A DNA stretch of 64,000 nt from Micromonospora sp. C28SCA-DRY-2 (GTDB lineage Bacteria > Actinomycetota > Actinomycetes > Mycobacteriales > Micromonosporaceae), in contig NZ_JAUMKD010000004.1 in NCBI RefSeq assembly GCF_030519475.1, positions 149,501-213,500 on the forward strand, given 5' to 3'. A model generated the notes under the pieces. That model searched no databases. It worked only from the letters and a program-made list of their open reading frames with translations, and was not told the origin of the DNA. Made by a program: the position numbers and the translations under genes. Below are positions 1 to 10,757 of the stretch, in pieces. Position 1 is the stretch's first letter, and each line of letters starts with the position of its first letter.

Positions 1-1
1 C

Positions 2-469
2 TACCTGGTGATCGCGCACGACCTGGCGGTGGTGCGGCACATCTCCGACACGGTCGGCGTCATGTACCTGGGCGCGCTGGTCGAGGAGGCGCCGAGCGAC
101 CGGCTCTACACCGAGCCGCTGCACCCGTACACCCGGGCGCTGATGTCGGCGGTGCCGGTGCCGGACCCGGACGTGGAGGACCGGCGGGAGCGGATCCTGC
201 TCGCCGGCGACCTGCCCTCGCCGGCCAACCCGCCGTCGGGCTGCAGGTTCCACACCCGGTGCCCGTGGGCGCAGCCGACCCGCTGTGCCGACGAGCGCCC
301 GGCGCTGCGGGAGATCGGCGGCAGCCGGGTGGCCTGCCACTTTGCCGAGCAGATCGCCAGCGGGGAACTGCGCCCGCACAAGGTGGAGGTCCAGATCGTC
401 CGCCCCGAGGACGAGGGCGAGGCACCGGGCGTGGTCTCCGCCCCCAGCGAGCCCGGTTCGTACGTCTGA
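2..469 (+). CDS. Peptide ABC transporter ATP-binding protein (OppD/OppF type), C-terminal part
   Basis: The reading frame is open from base 2, so the start and the Walker A region lie upstream of the window. The first visible residues ([15 protein letters not shown]) are the H-loop region that follows Walker B in ABC ATPases. The HPYTRAL segment and the Cys-containing tail ([15 protein letters not shown]) are the extra C-terminal domain of oligopeptide and dipeptide importer ATPases. It would energise a membrane permease fed by a peptide-binding lipoprotein. It is the 3' end of its unit, because the next gene lies on the other strand. Whether it is OppD-, OppF- or Dpp-like cannot be decided from this part. 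Confidence 0.9.
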   Translation, partial: YLVIAHDLAVVRHISDTVGVMYLGALVEEAPSDRLYTEPLHPYTRALMSAVPVPDPDVEDRRERILLAGDLPSPANPPSGCRFHTRCPWAQPTRCADERPALREIGGSRVACHFAEQIASGELRPHKVEVQIVRPEDEGEAPGVVSAPSEPGSYV

Positions 470-504
470 CACCCCGACCAGGGGTGGCTCGACCGCCCGG
501 AGCG

Positions 505-927
505 TCAGCCCTCCGGGCGGTTGAGCAGGGCGACAGCGATCGCGTGCACGGCGTCCAGGCCGGCCGGGTCGGCCAGCGGCGTCCGGCCGCCGGTCACCAC
601 GTACCACTCGTCGGCGTCCTTGTACTGCACCCGCAGCGTCACCTGGCCGTCGGCGTACTCGGTGCGCAGGGTCAGCTCGCCGGTGACCACGCCGACCTCG
701 TCGGTCATCACCCCGCCCGGTCCGGGCACGACATCGGCCGTCCGCTGCTGGGCGGCGGTGCTCACCGCGTTCGCGTCGGCGGCCATGCCCGCGCCCGGCG
801 CGGCCGCGGACGGCGTGTCCGGGCTGTCCGCGCTCATCCCGGCGCCCGGCACCGCCGGGGCGGTCGCGCCGTCGGCGGCCATGCCGGCCGTGGTCGCCTG
901 GTCACCGGTCACGGGTTGCTCGCCCAT
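505..927 (-). CDS. Hypothetical protein with Ala/Pro/Gly-rich N-terminus
   Basis: A 140-aa protein of unknown function. The start is the ATG at 925-927, chosen because the ordinary protein sequence begins there; upstream in-frame sequence is Arg/Gly-rich and overlaps the neighbour. The first 60 residues are low complexity with a near-repeat (PGAGMSAD / PGAGMAAD). The remaining 75 form a compact, probably beta-rich segment (TGELTLRTEYADG, VTLRVQYKDADEWYVV). No signal peptide or membrane segment is visible. The start overlaps the end of the upstream HNH lipoprotein gene by 19 bases, so the two are probably co-transcribed and translationally coupled. Confidence 0.7.
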   Translation of the reverse strand: MGEQPVTGDQATTAGMAADGATAPAVPGAGMSADSPDTPSAAAPGAGMAADANAVSTAAQQRTADVVPGPGGVMTDEVGVVTGELTLRTEYADGQVTLRVQYKDADEWYVVTGGRTPLADPAGLDAVHAIAVALLNRPEG

Positions 928-1580
928 GTGCAGTCCTCCAACATGTCGGTCAGGGCGGCCTTCTCGGCGCTGGTCACCGTGAGCCCCCAGTGGTGCTTGA
1001 CCCGCACCCAGTCCGCGGCGTACTGGCACCAGTACGACCGGTTCGCCGGCTTCCACTGCGACGGGTCCTGGTCACCCTTTGCCCGGTTGGAGGTCGCGGA
1101 AACCGCTATCAGCTGCGGCCGGTCCAGGTCGTTGGCGAAGTCGCCGCGTTTCGCGTCGTCCCACTCGTCGGCTCCGGAGCGCCAGGCGTTGGCCAGCGGC
1201 ACCATGTGGTCGATGTCCACGTCGGACGGATCGGTGAGGGCCCGGCCGTCGTACGCGCTCTCCCACCGGCCGCCGACCACGTTGCAGCCGGAGAGCTTGA
1301 TGTCCTCGCCGTCCCGCTTGAGCACGTTGTCCCGGACGTCGCAGTTCTTGCCGGTGTCCCGCCAGTGCGGGAAGCGGTTGCGGCTGTAGCCCTTCATCGA
1401 GCCGGCGCCGGCCACCGTCAACTGGCCCAGCAGCTGCGCCGGGTTGCCACCGGCGGTCGGGGACGGGGGCTGGTCCGGCTCGTCGACGGGCACGCAGCCG
1501 GTCGCGCCGAGCGCCAGCGCCGCGGCGAGCACGGCCGTCACCCCGGCGCGCGGTCCTGATCTGGTACGCACAGACGACAC
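909..1580 (-). CDS. Secreted HNH-family nuclease lipoprotein (DUF1524/GmrSD C-terminal type)
   Basis: A 223-aa protein. The N-terminus carries a lipoprotein signal with lipobox LGATGC (Cys29), so the mature protein should be anchored outside the membrane. The core matches the HNH nuclease domain found at the C-terminus of GmrSD proteins: DIDHMVPLANAW (His125, about residues 122-133), PQLIAVSATSNRAKGD (Asn165) and a Trp/Cys-rich tail (SYWCQYAADWV). Homologues are common in actinomycetes as exported nucleases; the substrate is unknown. The start is GTG at 1580, preceded by a GGAGAGG ribosome-binding site. It overlaps the following 140-aa gene. Confidence 0.85.
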   Translation of the reverse strand: MSSVRTRSGPRAGVTAVLAAALALGATGCVPVDEPDQPPSPTAGGNPAQLLGQLTVAGAGSMKGYSRNRFPHWRDTGKNCDVRDNVLKRDGEDIKLSGCNVVGGRWESAYDGRALTDPSDVDIDHMVPLANAWRSGADEWDDAKRGDFANDLDRPQLIAVSATSNRAKGDQDPSQWKPANRSYWCQYAADWVRVKHHWGLTVTSAEKAALTDMLEDCTWASNP

Positions 1581-1678
1581 CTCTCCAGCTTGCGGGCTTC
1601 CGGCGATCCCGCACAGTACCCGGACCGGGTTTCGGCGTTTCGTGGCGTCTGGAGAATGGCGCGAGGCAGATTGGTCGG

Positions 1679-3202
1679 ATGACCGAAACCGCTCCCGCGC
1701 TCCGCCTCCGCACGGCGGCCGGCCGGGGCACCCTGCTCGCGGCGGTGCTCGCCTCCGGCATGGTCTTCCTCGACAGCACGGTGGTCAACGTGGCGCTGCC
1801 CCGGCTCGGCGCCGACCTCGACGCCACGGTGGCCGGTCTGCAGTGGACGGTCAACGGCTACCTGCTCACGCTCGCCGCGTTCGTGCTGCTCGGCGGGGCG
1901 CTGGGCGACCGGTTCGGGCGGCGGCGGGTCTTCCTGCTCGGGGTGGCCTGGTTCACCGTGGCGTCGGTGCTCTGCGGGCTGGCCCAGGAGACGGCGTGGT
2001 TGGTGGCGGCCCGGTTCCTCCAGGGTGCCGGGGGCGCCCTGCTCACTCCGGGCTCGCTGTCGGTGCTCCAGGCCAGCTTCCACCCCGACGACCGGGGCCG
2101 GGCGATCGGCGCCTGGTCCGGGCTCTCCGGCGTGTCGACAGCGCTCGGCCCGTTCGTCGGCGGCTGGCTGATCGACGCGCTCTCCTGGCGGTGGATCTTC
2201 TTCCTGAACGCGCCGGTGGCCGTGCTGGTGGTGCTGGCCGCGCTGCGCTGGGTGCCGGAGAGCCGGGACGAGGACGCCTCCCGCACCGAGGGCCCCGGCC
2301 GGCGGCGCCGGCGCTTCGACGTGCTGGGCGCGCTGCTCGGCGCGCTCGCCCTGGCCGGTGTCACGTACGCCCTGATCGACGCGCCGGGGCGCGGCCTGGA
2401 CTCCCCGCCGGTGCTGGTCGCGGCGCTGCTGGGGGTCCTCGGCACGGTGGTGTTCGTGCTGGTCGAGCGGCGCCGCGGGGACACCGCCATGCTGCCCACC
2501 GGGCTGTTCGGCAGCCGGCTCTTCTCGGTGCTGAACGTCTTCACCGTGGTGGTCTACGCCGCGCTCGGCGGCTTCACCTTCTTCTTCTCGGTCTTCCTGC
2601 AGAACGTGGTCGAGTGGTCGGCGTTCCGCACCGGGATCGCGCTGCTGCCGATGACCCTGCTGCTGATGGCCGGCAGCGCCCGGGCCGGAGCGCTGTCCGC
2701 CCGGATCGGCCCGCGGCTGCCACTGCTGGTCGGGCCGCTGGTCGCCGCGGCCGGCCTGCTGCTGCTGCGCGGGGTCGGCCCGGGCGCGTCGTACTGGCGG
2801 GACGTGCTGCCCGGGGTGGTGCTCTTCGGGGCGGGGCTGACCCTGGTGGTGGCGCCACTGACCGCGTCGGTACTGGCCGCGGTGGCGGACCGGTTCGCCG
2901 GCGTGGCCAGCGGCTTCAACAACGCGGCCGCCCGCGCCGGCGGCCTGCTCGCGGTGGCCGCGTTGCCGCTGCTGGTCGGGCTCTCCGGCAGCGGCTACGA
3001 GCAGCGCGGCGAGCTGACCGGCGCGTACCGGGGCGCGCTGCTCTGGTGCGCCGGGCTGCTGGTGGCCGGCGCGGTGCTGGCCGGCGTGCTGATCCACCGG
3101 CCGCCCCGGTCGGCGCCGCCAGCCCAGCCCTGCCACACCCTGCCGGTGTCCACCCCGCCCGAGCGGCGGGACGGCACCCCGCAGCGGCGGCCCGGGGAGT
3201 GA
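1679..3202 (+). CDS. DHA2-family (EmrB/QacA) MFS drug exporter
   Basis: A 507-aa membrane protein with about 14 hydrophobic segments, the size and count of the 14-helix proton/drug antiporters. Diagnostic motifs are LDSTVVNVALPRLG near residues 25-40 (motif D1), GDRFGRRR between helices 2 and 3 (motif A) and the QGAGGALLTPGSL segment (motif C region). It probably exports cationic or lipophilic toxins by proton exchange. The start at 1679 is preceded by CAGATT and a 6-base gap, a possible leaderless -10 box. No dedicated regulator lies next to it. The substrate cannot be predicted. Confidence 0.9.
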   Translation: MTETAPALRLRTAAGRGTLLAAVLASGMVFLDSTVVNVALPRLGADLDATVAGLQWTVNGYLLTLAAFVLLGGALGDRFGRRRVFLLGVAWFTVASVLCGLAQETAWLVAARFLQGAGGALLTPGSLSVLQASFHPDDRGRAIGAWSGLSGVSTALGPFVGGWLIDALSWRWIFFLNAPVAVLVVLAALRWVPESRDEDASRTEGPGRRRRRFDVLGALLGALALAGVTYALIDAPGRGLDSPPVLVAALLGVLGTVVFVLVERRRGDTAMLPTGLFGSRLFSVLNVFTVVVYAALGGFTFFFSVFLQNVVEWSAFRTGIALLPMTLLLMAGSARAGALSARIGPRLPLLVGPLVAAAGLLLLRGVGPGASYWRDVLPGVVLFGAGLTLVVAPLTASVLAAVADRFAGVASGFNNAAARAGGLLAVAALPLLVGLSGSGYEQRGELTGAYRGALLWCAGLLVAGAVLAGVLIHRPPRSAPPAQPCHTLPVSTPPERRDGTPQRRPGE

Positions 3203-3329
3203 AGCAGGTGTCCATGAAGCACGAGATCGCCCACATGCGGGCCCACGGCGGCGGCGTCATCGTCGACGTCGCCTCGAACCTCGGCCCACGCCCGTCGACC
3301 TGGTGCTCGACGGAGGGGCCACCGCCTAG
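3196..3329 (+). pseudogene. Relic of a short-chain dehydrogenase/reductase with internal deletion
   Basis: One frame reads GVKQVSMKHEIAHMRAHGGG followed by VIVDVASNLG. This closely resembles the stretch before and at the catalytic Ser of classical SDR enzymes (MKHEI.HM...GGG.IVN.AS). A few bases later another frame reads VDLVLDGGATA then stop (TAG at 3327-3329), the usual SDR C-terminus. The Rossmann glycine motif and the YxxxK active site are missing, so about three quarters of the gene is gone and the two pieces are out of frame. It starts inside the last codons of the exporter gene. I read it as a decayed gene left at this border. Confidence 0.6.
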
Positions 3330-3505
3330 TTCCGCCGCCGCCCGCGCGGGTCGATCCCTGGCTCGCGCGGGCGGTGCCCTTCGGCCGACCTGCCACGGGA
3401 GCACTTCCGCGTCCCGGAGGCGGGCGTCGGCCTCGGCGTCGCCGACGTCGGGGTGCCGGAAGGACTCCGACACCCCGACGCGGCGTGCCCCGACGGGTTG
3501 CCGGG
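3330..3505. other. Intergenic DNA between SDR relic and leuA
   Basis: No convincing gene or terminator hairpin was found. One frame reads DLPREHFRVPEAGVGLGVADVG, which I do not recognise; it may be further gene debris. Confidence 0.4.
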
Positions 3506-5287
<1,782 letters not shown>

Positions 5288-5381
5288 TCAGCAATCGGAA
5301 GGTGTCGGCGAGGCGCCGGGCGACGGTGCCCGTGCGGTGCCGATGGGAGGTTCGGATGTGCTGGACGGCGCGGTTCGACTC

Positions 5382-5415
5382 CGCGACGAGGTGCCGGCCT
5401 TCAGGCCTCGTCGCG
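5382..5415 (-). promoter_or_regulatory. leuA attenuator hairpin
   Basis: A perfect 10-bp inverted repeat, CGCGACGAGG at 5382-5391 and CCTCGTCGCG at 5406-5415, encloses a smaller GGCCT/AGGCC hairpin (5396-5407). The transcript's first arm covers codons RRDEA and the stop of the leader peptide. A ribosome stalled at the upstream Leu codons or reaching the stop would therefore change whether the hairpin forms. No run of U follows, so it may act on transcription or on translation. Confidence 0.7.
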
Positions 5416-5445
5416 GCGACCAAGGAGGAGGTACGCCCGCCACAT
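5401..5445 (-). CDS. leuA leader peptide (14 aa, Leu-Leu-Leu)
   Basis: A short open frame, MWRAYLLLGRRDEA then TGA, lies about 140 bases upstream of leuA on the same strand. It has three consecutive Leu codons (CTC CTC CTT) in the middle and ends inside the first arm of a strong hairpin. That is the architecture of a leucine attenuator, as known upstream of leuA in Streptomyces and other actinobacteria. A TAGGGT hexamer lies 9 bases before the ATG, so the peptide may be read from a nearly leaderless mRNA; no clear ribosome-binding site is present. Confidence 0.75.
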   Translation of the reverse strand: MWRAYLLLGRRDEA

Positions 5446-5454
5446 GACGGCGTA

Positions 5455-5460
5455 ACCCTA
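5455..5460 (-). promoter_or_regulatory. Candidate -10 box of the leuA leader transcript
   Basis: TAGGGT on the minus strand, 9 bases before the leader-peptide ATG. A TTCCCA hexamer 17 bases further upstream is a weak -35 candidate. Transcription would begin almost at the leader start codon. Confidence 0.5.
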
Positions 5461-5495
5461 CGTGGCGGGACGGGGGCTGGGAAGGCAGGTCCGGA

Positions 5496-6776
5496 TTATG
5501 GGACCAGGGTCACCGGGGTCACCGGGGTCTCCGGAGCCGTCGCGCCGAGCCGTGGCGTCCGTCCGGCCCAGGCCACCACCGGCACGATCGCCAGCCCGAT
5601 CAGCGCGAAGACAGCGGCGGCCGGGTACCAGCCCCAGCCGCCGGTGGTCACCGCCAGCGCCGTGAGCCCCGCCGGAGCGATCAGGGACTGCACCCGCGTG
5701 CCGAACTGGAACGCCCCCACGTACGCGCCGCGCTGGGCGGCCGGTGGCAGCGTGGCGGTGAGCCCCCAGGCGCCCGCCGACTCGACCAGCTCGGCCACGA
5801 TCAACAGCATCGCGGCGGCCACCAGCACCACCACGGTCAGCGTGCCGCGGGTCGCTCCGGAGAGCGGAAGGACCAGGCAGAACAGGGCGATCAGCAGGGC
5901 GCCCCGGCGGGACGCCCGGGCCGCGTCCGGCGCGGTGTCGGCACCCCGGCTGAGGCGTACCTGGAGCAGCACGACCAGGGCCGTGTTCAGCAACACCAGG
6001 CCGGCGATCACCGTCTTCGGCGCGTCGGTGTGGGTGAGGATCCACAGCGGCATGACCATCAGGTAGAGCGTCTGGTGCGCGGTGAGCAGCCCGGAGAGCA
6101 GGGACACCGTCATGAACGGGCGGTCCCGCAACACGGCGAGCCGGCTCATCGGCTGCGCCGGCCGGGCCACCTCGGGCAGCCGGGGGAGCCGCCGCACGAA
6201 GACCGCCGTCACCAGGAGCACCACCGCGATGAACCAGACCATCCCCCGGTACGCCGCGATCGTGTCCGCCGCCAGCACCAGGCCGCTGATCGCCGCGCCC
6301 AACCCGAAGCCGACGTTCAGCGACGACCGCTGGTACGCCATGGCGGTGACCCGCTCCGCCGGGGGCAGCGCGTTGATCGAGTAGACCTGTCGGGCCACGC
6401 CGGTCGCCGCGTCCACGGCAGCCAGCGCCACCACCACCGCGAGGAACCCGGCGAACCCGCCCACGAACGGGTACGACGCGAAGAGCGCCGCCTCCAGCAC
6501 CATCCCGGCGATCCAGATCCGCCGCGGTCCGTACCGGTCGGTGAGCCCGCCCAGCGGCACCGTGCCCAGCAGCGACACGCCTGCGGCGATCGACAGGCCC
6601 AACCCCACCTGGGCGGCGCTGAGCCCGAGTGCCTGCGTGAAGAAGACCGCGCTGCCGGCCTGGAAGAGGCCGTGACCCACGTTGTACACCAGGGCCTGCG
6701 CGGCCAGGGCACGGGTCAACCCGGCAGGTGGTACGACGTGCTGGACGGCGGTGCGAATGCTTGCTCTGACGCTCAT
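5496..6776 (-). CDS. MFS transporter (12-helix exporter type)
   Basis: A 426-aa membrane protein with about 12 hydrophobic segments. The loop after helix 2 reads GGLTDRYGPRRIWIAG, the MFS motif A (G-x-x-x-D-R-x-x-R-R). The general layout is that of small-molecule exporters; the substrate is unknown. It is transcribed away from an ArsR-type regulator 75 bases off, a pairing that usually means the regulator controls the transporter. There is no clear ribosome-binding site before ATG 6776, so the start is less certain than the identity. Confidence 0.85.
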   Translation of the reverse strand: MSVRASIRTAVQHVVPPAGLTRALAAQALVYNVGHGLFQAGSAVFFTQALGLSAAQVGLGLSIAAGVSLLGTVPLGGLTDRYGPRRIWIAGMVLEAALFASYPFVGGFAGFLAVVVALAAVDAATGVARQVYSINALPPAERVTAMAYQRSSLNVGFGLGAAISGLVLAADTIAAYRGMVWFIAVVLLVTAVFVRRLPRLPEVARPAQPMSRLAVLRDRPFMTVSLLSGLLTAHQTLYLMVMPLWILTHTDAPKTVIAGLVLLNTALVVLLQVRLSRGADTAPDAARASRRGALLIALFCLVLPLSGATRGTLTVVVLVAAAMLLIVAELVESAGAWGLTATLPPAAQRGAYVGAFQFGTRVQSLIAPAGLTALAVTTGGWGWYPAAAVFALIGLAIVPVVAWAGRTPRLGATAPETPVTPVTLVP

Positions 6777-6851
6777 GGCGGTGAGCCAAGCGGTTTCTCA
6801 TGCTCCGGTCGAAGCTTTTAGGCTGAGCCGAATCCTGCCTCTGGAGGGGCC

Positions 6852-7838
6852 GTGTCCGAGTTGCGGTTCAGCCTGGCCGATGTCGCCGGCGTGCGGTTCG
6901 CCGTCTCGCCGGCCAACGAGACGGTCATGAGCATGTGGGCGCTGAACGATCCGATCCGCTACAGCTTGCACCTGCCCTGGATCGACCGGGCTCGGGCGGC
7001 GCTGCGCCGCCCGGAGGTGGCCGACCGGGTCCGCCCGCTGGTGGAGCTGGCCGGGCCACGTCGCTGGCTGCCCGATTTCCTCACCCCGGCGGCCCAGCTG
7101 AGCACCGACCTGGCCGACCAGCTCGACCAGATCGCCGCCACGCCGCCGGACGTCGTGGTCCGGGACCTGCTGTCGACCGCGTCGCGCCGGCCGCCGGGCC
7201 CGTTCGGGCAGGCGTTGCTCGCCGATCCTCGCGGGCTGTTGCCGCAGCTCGTCGAGGCGGTGCGGGTCTGGTACGACGAGGCGATCGCCCCGGACTGGCC
7301 GCGGATGCGGGCGCTGCTCGACGCCGACGTGGCGTACCGCGCCGCCCAGCTCGCCGAGGGCGGTGCCGGGCGGCTGTTCGAGCAGATCCACCCGAGCCTG
7401 CGCTGGCTCGGCGACCGGGTGGTCAGTGACGACCCGTTCGAGCGCGACTTCGACCTCCGTGGACGGGGGCTGGCGCTCAACCCCGGGATTTTCACCGATC
7501 GACGGGTGCTGTGGACCCTGCTGGAGGAGTCGTTGCCCGTCGGCGTGTACCCGGTCCGGGCGGTCGGGACGCTCTGGGAGCGGGTCTCGACCCCGCCCGG
7601 CGACCCGTTGGCTCGGGTGGTCGGCGCCGGCCGGGCCGCGTTGCTGCACCTGCTCGACACGGCGACGACGACCACCGACCTGGCCCGGCGGACCGGGATG
7701 TCGGCCGGGAACGTCTCCCAGCACCTCTTCGCACTACATGCCGCCGGGTTGGTCGCCCGGTCCCGATCGGGGCGGCACGTGCTCTACCGCAACACGAAGG
7801 CCGGCGCTGCCCTGCTCCGGGCCGCTCGCGGCACCTGA
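6852..7838 (+). CDS. ArsR-type winged-helix transcriptional regulator (DUF5937 N-terminus)
   Basis: A 328-aa protein, much longer than a minimal ArsR repressor. Residues 1-230 form the effector-like N-terminal region seen in actinobacterial DUF5937 regulators (LSLADVAGVRFAVSP-like opening). The C-terminal 90 residues are a winged helix-turn-helix: LARRTGMSAGNVSQHLFALH is the recognition segment, followed by the wing (RSRSGRHVLYRNT). No metal-binding Cys motif is seen, so a metal is not the likely signal. It probably controls the divergent MFS gene. TAGGCT at 6819-6824 is a likely -10 box and CTGGAGGGG precedes the GTG start. Confidence 0.85.
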   Translation: MSELRFSLADVAGVRFAVSPANETVMSMWALNDPIRYSLHLPWIDRARAALRRPEVADRVRPLVELAGPRRWLPDFLTPAAQLSTDLADQLDQIAATPPDVVVRDLLSTASRRPPGPFGQALLADPRGLLPQLVEAVRVWYDEAIAPDWPRMRALLDADVAYRAAQLAEGGAGRLFEQIHPSLRWLGDRVVSDDPFERDFDLRGRGLALNPGIFTDRRVLWTLLEESLPVGVYPVRAVGTLWERVSTPPGDPLARVVGAGRAALLHLLDTATTTTDLARRTGMSAGNVSQHLFALHAAGLVARSRSGRHVLYRNTKAGAALLRAARGT

Positions 7839-7853
7839 GCCGACCGCGTCCGC

Positions 7854-8384
7854 TCAGCGGAGCAGTAGAGCGGGCATCGGCCGGCGGCGCCGCAGTGCGG
7901 TCTCCCGGACGTAGAGGTCCGGCGGGAGGACGGCCGGGTCGCCGAGGCGGCCGACGGCGGCGACCACCAGCGGGCGGATGTCGCCGGGCAGCTCCAGCTC
8001 GGCCGCGAGGCGGGGCCGGTCCAGGCGCCTGAGCTGGCGTACGTGCAGGCCGAGCGCGGTGGCCTGCACGGTGACGTGGGCGACGGCCTGTCCCAGGTCG
8101 TACGCGGTCTGCTCGGGGTCGCTGCCGGCGTGCGCGCCGAGCAGCAGGGCGGCGGCGTGCCGGGCCCAGCCCTGGTCGTCGTCGGGCAGCCCGACCAGGA
8201 TCCGCTTCCAGGTCTCGTCCTGCCGGTGGCCGAGCGCGAACCGCCACGGCTGGGCGTTGTCCGCCGATGGTGCCCAGCGGGCCGCCTCCAGCAGCGAGGA
8301 CGCCTCGGCCGGGGTCAGCTCCGCGGTCGGGTCGAACGAGCGGGGACTCCAGCGGATCGCGAGCAGCGGGGTGAGGTCGGCCAT
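7854..8384 (-). CDS. Nitroreductase-family flavoprotein
   Basis: A 176-aa protein, the size of small FMN-dependent nitroreductases. The opening RWSPRSFDP...LTPAEASSLLEAARWAPSADNAQPWRF is the typical FMN-binding N-terminal region, with SADNAQPW at about residues 40-47. The C-terminal GxxRPLVVAAVGRLGDP segment is also typical. Such enzymes use NAD(P)H to reduce nitro compounds or quinones; the natural substrate here is unknown. It converges with the ArsR gene, with only 15 bases between stops, and there is no terminator hairpin in that gap. Confidence 0.85.
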   Translation of the reverse strand: MADLTPLLAIRWSPRSFDPTAELTPAEASSLLEAARWAPSADNAQPWRFALGHRQDETWKRILVGLPDDDQGWARHAAALLLGAHAGSDPEQTAYDLGQAVAHVTVQATALGLHVRQLRRLDRPRLAAELELPGDIRPLVVAAVGRLGDPAVLPPDLYVRETALRRRRPMPALLLR

Positions 8385-8469
8385 GGGACAGAGCGTCCCC
8401 TATGGGCGTTTCGCCCGCCGGAACGGGGTGCTCAAATGTGGGCAATCGCACCCGTAACGGGATGCGGGG

Positions 8470-9264
8470 TCAGGGCGTTCCCGCGCTCGGGCTGCCGGTC
8501 GGCTCGGGCGGTGGCGGCGCGGCGGTGCCGAGCGGCTCGGCGTCCACCACCGGCCCGGCCAGCTGCACGGTGGCCGGCGCGGGGGCGGGCGCCCCGGCCA
8601 GGACGAGGGTCCCGGACTCCGTCCGCACGGCGGTGGGGGTGCCGTCCTGGTCGTAGCAGTAGATGCCGACGTCCAGCGGCGGGTTGATCGAGGCCGAGGT
8701 GCTCTCCACCGCGTAACAGGAGCCGGTGGCGCCGGGCGGCGGGGTGGCCGGGGAGACCGCCAGCGGGGCGCGCCGGTCGGTGAGTACGGCCAGCCAGTCG
8801 GTGAACGGGTGCTGCACCCGCGGGTCCAGCCGGCGGGGCAGCCCGTCGTCCGGGTCGCCGAGACGTACGCAGCTCGGCGGCTCGGGCCGGCTGGCCGACG
8901 GCAGGGCGCACTGGAAGAGCCCGTCGGCGGTGGCGGCGATCGACACGTCGGCGGTGCCGCCGAGCGCCCCGCCCGGCACGTCCACCCGCCAGGTGCCGTC
9001 GTTCGCGCTGGTCACCACGATCGTGCGGTCCGGGGCGTCCGGCGCGCGCAGGGTGTAGCTGGCGACCAGGTGCCGGTCCTGGGCCGCGGCGGCCAGCGCG
9101 GCCAGCTCGTCCCGGGCCGCGTCCCGCTCGGCGGGGGCGGGGGCGCTGGACGGGGTGGGCGGCGGGGCGGCCGGCTGGTCGGCGGTGCAGGCGGCGAGGA
9201 CGGCCGGCAGGGCCAGGGCGAGCGGGCCGGCCAGGCGTCGGGCCGGGCGGAGGTGGGCGTGCAC
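8470..9264 (-). CDS. Putative lipoprotein, unknown function
   Basis: A 264-aa protein whose N-terminus ([22 protein letters not shown]) is a lipoprotein signal peptide, with lipobox LAAC and Cys26 as the lipidated residue. Residues 30-50 are Pro/Ala-rich linker. The rest resembles secreted actinobacterial proteins with a beta-rich fold, including a possible disulfide pair in the FQCALPS...SCVRLGD region. I do not recognise a catalytic motif. The start is GTG 9264, with CAGAAT five bases upstream. It is divergent from ask, with 222 bases between them. Confidence 0.75.
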   Translation of the reverse strand: MHAHLRPARRLAGPLALALPAVLAACTADQPAAPPPTPSSAPAPAERDAARDELAALAAAAQDRHLVASYTLRAPDAPDRTIVVTSANDGTWRVDVPGGALGGTADVSIAATADGLFQCALPSASRPEPPSCVRLGDPDDGLPRRLDPRVQHPFTDWLAVLTDRRAPLAVSPATPPPGATGSCYAVESTSASINPPLDVGIYCYDQDGTPTAVRTESGTLVLAGAPAPAPATVQLAGPVVDAEPLGTAAPPPPEPTGSPSAGTP

Positions 9265-9401
9265 CCGGCCATTCTGGGCCGCCCGGCGGCGCCGTGGGGA
9301 CCCGTGTGGCGGTGCCGCGCCCGGCGTGTCGCGCGCCACGTCACGGGGTGTCCGCCGGCCGGATCGTGGGATCACCTGACCCGGCGGCGCGGGCCGCCCG
9401 A

Positions 9402-9407
9402 TACGCT
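9402..9407 (+). promoter_or_regulatory. Candidate -10 box upstream of ask
   Basis: TACGCT about 80 bases before the ask start. The leader that follows ends in GGAGGGAG, a strong ribosome-binding site. A TTGACA at 9416-9421 lies downstream of it and has no matching -10 box at normal distance. Confidence 0.4.
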
Positions 9408-9486
9408 GAGGGCGTTTGACACGCGCCGCCGGCCCCGGTGCCGGCGGCGTCGGCACGCTCAGGGTCACTGGAGGGAGCGCACCGTC

Positions 9487-10752
<1,266 letters not shown>

Positions 10753-10757
10753 CGCCC

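Noticed and set aside
9416-9421. TTGACA as the -35 box of ask
   Set aside because: No -10-like hexamer lies 16-19 bases downstream, whereas TACGCT at 9402-9407 fits the -10 pattern seen across the window.
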